Of a stretch of 64,000 nt of DNA, positions 61,857-64,000 are shown one piece after another. This DNA comes from CADEDH01 sp047974625 (GTDB lineage: Bacteria > Actinomycetota > Acidimicrobiia > Acidimicrobiales > SZUA-35): NCBI GenBank assembly GCA_047974625.1, contig JBKECK010000077.1, positions 5,508-69,507 on the forward strand, written 5' to 3'. The notes below the pieces were generated by a model. It was not told where the DNA came from. It ran no database searches and saw nothing but the letters and a program-made list of their open reading frames with translations. Position 1 is the stretch's first letter; every line of letters starts with the position of its first letter. The translations under genes were made by a program, and so were the position numbers.

Positions 61857-62690
61857 ATGGTCTCGCCCGGTACGGGCCGTGACGCCGAGCGTTCCGCCCC
61901 GGCCGCGGCCGACAACTCCGCCTCCCCGTCCCCTAGCGACGCCGTCGACCACCCCGAGCACGACGACGTCCCCCACACCGGGGAGCTGAGGGAGCGCCTG
62001 GCCGCCAACCTGGCCCGGCACGAGATCCGCCACCACCCGCTGGACGGTCGGCGGCACGCAGCGGTCGGGGTGGTGGTGATCGACAGTGACCGGGAGGAGC
62101 ACGGCCACGACCCGACCGAGTTCGACCGGGTCGCCCTGGTGGCCGAGATCCCCGGTGTCGACCCCGGGTCGCTCACCGGGCGGGTGGACGGGACCGCTGG
62201 AGGGTCCGCGGTGATCCTCACCCGCCGCGGGTCCCAGCTCAACGACCACGCCAACCAGTGGGCCCTGCCGGGGGGCCGGGTCGACCCCGACGAGTCCGCC
62301 TTCGAGGCCGCCGTCCGAGAGATCCGGGAGGAGATCGGTCTGGAGGTCGGCGAGGCCGACCTCCTAGGCCGCCTCGACGACTACCCGACCCGGTCCGGCT
62401 ATGTCATCACCCCGTTCGTCTTCTGGGCCCCCGAGGGCGCCGAACCGGTGGGCAACCCCGACGAGGTGGCCTCCGTGCACCGGATCGCCCTGCGGGAGCT
62501 GATCCGGTCCGACTCCCCCCGGTTCGTGACCATCCCGGAGAGCGACCGGCCCGTGATCCAGATCCCGATCGGGGGCGATCTCATCCACGCTCCCACCGGG
62601 GCCGTGCTCTACCAGTTCCGGGCCGTCGGCTACGACGGCCACCCCACCCGGGTGGACGGCTTCGAACAGCCCGTGTTCGCCTGGGGCTGA
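61857..62690 (+). CDS. Nudix hydrolase (CoA pyrophosphatase-like)
   Basis: 277 residues from ATG 61857. The Nudix box spans 140-162 (GRVDPDESAFEAAVREIREEIG pattern, with all catalytic Glu). The preceding GSAVILTRRGSQLNDHANQWALPGG matches the CoA-diphosphatase (NudL) type, LxxxHxGQ-like; the following PTRSGYVITPFVFWAP fits too. It would cleave CoA or related nucleoside-diphosphate compounds. The N-terminal 60 residues are Ser/Pro/Asp-rich and low-complexity. A start at 61773 would add 28 Ala/Pro-rich residues. Divergent from ribH; convergent with a nitroreductase. Confidence 0.88.
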   Translation: MVSPGTGRDAERSAPAAADNSASPSPSDAVDHPEHDDVPHTGELRERLAANLARHEIRHHPLDGRRHAAVGVVVIDSDREEHGHDPTEFDRVALVAEIPGVDPGSLTGRVDGTAGGSAVILTRRGSQLNDHANQWALPGGRVDPDESAFEAAVREIREEIGLEVGEADLLGRLDDYPTRSGYVITPFVFWAPEGAEPVGNPDEVASVHRIALRELIRSDSPRFVTIPESDRPVIQIPIGGDLIHAPTGAVLYQFRAVGYDGHPTRVDGFEQPVFAWG

Positions 62691-62710
62691 CGGGCTGCTG
62701 GCGGCCGTCA
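62688..62710. terminator. Possible weak hairpin between Nudix and nitroreductase genes
   Basis: Inverted repeat TGACGG (62688-62693) and CCGTCA (62705-62710), 11-nt loop. It overlaps both stop codons of the convergent Nudix and nitroreductase genes. The stem is short, so it is only a candidate terminator. Confidence 0.3.
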
Positions 62711-63424
62711 CGGTCCGTCGAGCTCCAGGGGGGCGCCGAAACGGTCGCCGTAGGCGAGGGCGTCCGGGCCGAGCCGGGTGATGGGTCCGTGGCCACCCCC
62801 GACCGGGTAGCCGATCGGCACCATGGCCGCGGTGGCCCACTCGTCGGGGATGTCCAACGCCGCCCGTACATCCGCCTCGCGGAAGCAGTGGAGGGTGGTC
62901 AGGGTGCAGCCGAGGCCTTCGGCCACGCAGGCCAGCATGGTGTTCTGGACCGCCGGGTACACCGAGGCGCCACCGATGATGCTGGGACGGTCCAGGCCGA
63001 GGTCGGTCACGGCCATCCGGCGGAAGTCGGCGCAGAACACCAGGATCACGGGTGCCTCGGCCAGGTGAGCGGCCAGGTGGTCGCCGGCCGCGATGACCCG
63101 TTCCAGCTTGGCCCGACCCTCCGGGTCGAGGGCGTCGAGGCGGGCACCGTAACCCCCGGAGAACCGCGCCCACTCCGGGGCGTAGAGGTCGGCCAACGCC
63201 TGCCGCCCCTCGGCGTCGCGGACGACCACCACCCGCCACGGTTGCTGGTTTCCCCCGCTCGGGGCCCAGCATGCGGCCTGCAGGACCCGACCGAGCACGC
63301 CGTCGGGTATCGGATCGGGCCGCAGGCGCCGCACCGCCCGCAGATGGCTCATCGTGGTGTACAACGGCGGACCGGTGTCAGTGCGGTCCGTCTCCCCGGT
63401 GGGTTCGGGCTCGAAGCGGTTCAC
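62708..63424 (-). CDS. Nitroreductase-family flavoprotein
   Basis: 238 residues from GTG 63424, with GGGAGAG upstream. FMN-binding pattern: RAVRRLRPDPIPDGVLGRVLQAACWAPSGGNQQPWRVVVVRD, central PSIIGGASVYPAVQNTMLACVAEGLGCTLTTLHCFREADVRAALDIPDEW, then MVPIGYPVGGG. The family reduces nitro groups, quinones or acts in flavin chemistry; the substrate is not known. Tail-to-tail with the Nudix gene (17-bp gap). Confidence 0.88.
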   Translation of the reverse strand: MNRFEPEPTGETDRTDTGPPLYTTMSHLRAVRRLRPDPIPDGVLGRVLQAACWAPSGGNQQPWRVVVVRDAEGRQALADLYAPEWARFSGGYGARLDALDPEGRAKLERVIAAGDHLAAHLAEAPVILVFCADFRRMAVTDLGLDRPSIIGGASVYPAVQNTMLACVAEGLGCTLTTLHCFREADVRAALDIPDEWATAAMVPIGYPVGGGHGPITRLGPDALAYGDRFGAPLELDGP

Positions 63425-63473
63425 GGGCTCTCCCTCGAAGGTGTCGGGCCCCGACCGTAGACGGCCCGGGCGG

Positions 63474-64000
63474 TCAGCCCGAAGTTGGGGCCGGGTCCTC
63501 GGCGCCCCCGGCGGAGACGGCGGCGTCGACCGTAGGCTGCCACCGGTCCCGGTTGGCGGCGATCCACTCCCCGGCCGCCGACTCGACGCTACGCCCCTCC
63601 ACCTCGACCCGATACAACAGGCCGATCTGGTCGGCTGTGGTGAGCTCGAAGCCGGTCAGGAACTCGGCCACATCGGGGGCCTTGGCGGCCAGGTGGGGCG
63701 ACACCGCCTTGAACAGCACGTCTTCGGGATAGGCGCAGTCCACCCCTCCGTCACCGGCCACGGCGGCCGCGGCGCAGGCCTCGGTCCGGGGTGGCAGCTC
63801 CACCTGGACGAGATCGAACTGCTTCACGGCCGCGGTCGGCGTCCACCAGTAGGCCAGCACCGGCTCACCCAGGCCCACCCGCTGCTCCAGGGTCTCGGTG
63901 GTGGCGTGCTCCGAGCCGGTGAAGACCACGGTGAACGGCAGGCCGAGATTGGTGATGATCTGCTCGTCGTACTGCTCGTAGCCGGCCGCGGTGCCGAGGA
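63474..64000 (-). CDS. Glycine betaine-type ABC substrate-binding protein (5' end missing)
   Basis: C-terminal about 175 residues; the gene continues past the right edge. The frame is open through 63998, upstream of an internal GTG at 63929 (YEQYDEQIITNLGLPFTVVFTGSEHATTETLEQRVGLGEPVLAYWWTPTAAVKQFDLVQVELPP). The AYWWTP motif forms part of the aromatic cage in ProX/OpuAC-type glycine betaine or choline binders. The end, SAGGAEDPAPTSG, is a short disordered tail. The start, signal peptide and any lipobox are out of view; partner permease and ATPase genes would be to the right. Confidence 0.78.
   Translation of the reverse strand, partial: LGTAAGYEQYDEQIITNLGLPFTVVFTGSEHATTETLEQRVGLGEPVLAYWWTPTAAVKQFDLVQVELPPRTEACAAAAVAGDGGVDCAYPEDVLFKAVSPHLAAKAPDVAEFLTGFELTTADQIGLLYRVEVEGRSVESAAGEWIAANRDRWQPTVDAAVSAGGAEDPAPTSG

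Overview
The window is very GC-rich DNA, densely coded on both strands, from an actinobacterium. Markers for this are the zwf-opcA pair, an XPB-type helicase with its actinobacterial partner, an LLM-class (F420/flavin) oxidoreductase, many acyl-CoA enzymes, a P450, an LAxTG-like sorting signal and an RER_14450-like exported protein. The gene mix recalls Acidimicrobiia or mycobacteria-like lineages, but the genus cannot be fixed from this sequence alone. Several loci carry in-frame or intergenic tandem repeats of 6-33 bp. I saw no rRNA, tRNA, CRISPR array or insertion sequence.

Layout. 1-2.7 kb: end of a VWA protein, then a DsbA-like/CcdA pair for extracytoplasmic thiol chemistry. 3.2-7.2 kb: a four-gene polyamine-type ABC importer (PotD-A-B-C order). 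7.2-12.5 kb: SDR, alpha/beta hydrolase, VOC protein, enoyl-CoA hydratase and a SulP transporter. 12.6-17 kb: a radical SAM/SPASM enzyme with an isopentenyl-diphosphate-isomerase-like Nudix domain fused in front, beside a stand-alone PEP-utilizing phosphohistidine protein. 17.4-21.2 kb: a 1,296-residue helical-repeat protein with a two-helix membrane anchor. 21.4-29.3 kb: MOSC protein, TrkA-type potassium channel, zwf-opcA, enoyl-CoA hydratase, acyl-CoA dehydrogenase and an HpaB-family flavoenzyme, with a clear hairpin terminator between the last two.

29.4-34.3 kb: a surface-protein locus. Two alternate-signal (SipW/TasA-type) exported proteins, a SipW-like signal peptidase, an LAxTG-type wall protein and a peptidase-LamG fusion form a five-gene operon, mostly with 4-bp start/stop overlaps. 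34.4-43.3 kb: LLM oxidoreductase, penicillin-acylase-like Ntn hydrolase, a non-DisA diadenylate cyclase candidate, acyl-CoA ligase, an APH-like kinase with a C-terminal extension and an asparaginase. 43.5-51.1 kb: a transglutaminase-DUF2126 protein, a class II amidotransferase-transglutaminase fusion with Ser in place of the nucleophilic Cys, and a circularly permuted ATP-grasp/alpha-E fusion. Together these make up the comparatively predicted but poorly characterised amidoligase/transglutaminase system. 51.4-55.3 kb: XPB helicase and partner. 55.4-64 kb: fumarylacetoacetase-like hydrolase, aminotransferase, rhomboid protease, P450, aldehyde dehydrogenase, lumazine synthase, Nudix hydrolase, nitroreductase and the end of a glycine-betaine-type binding protein.

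The most promising under-described systems are the SipW-like surface operon with its enzyme-substrate fusion, the amidoligase/transglutaminase island with its Ser-type Ntn domain, and the Nudix-radical SAM fusion. Functions are inferred from visible motifs; no database searches were run.
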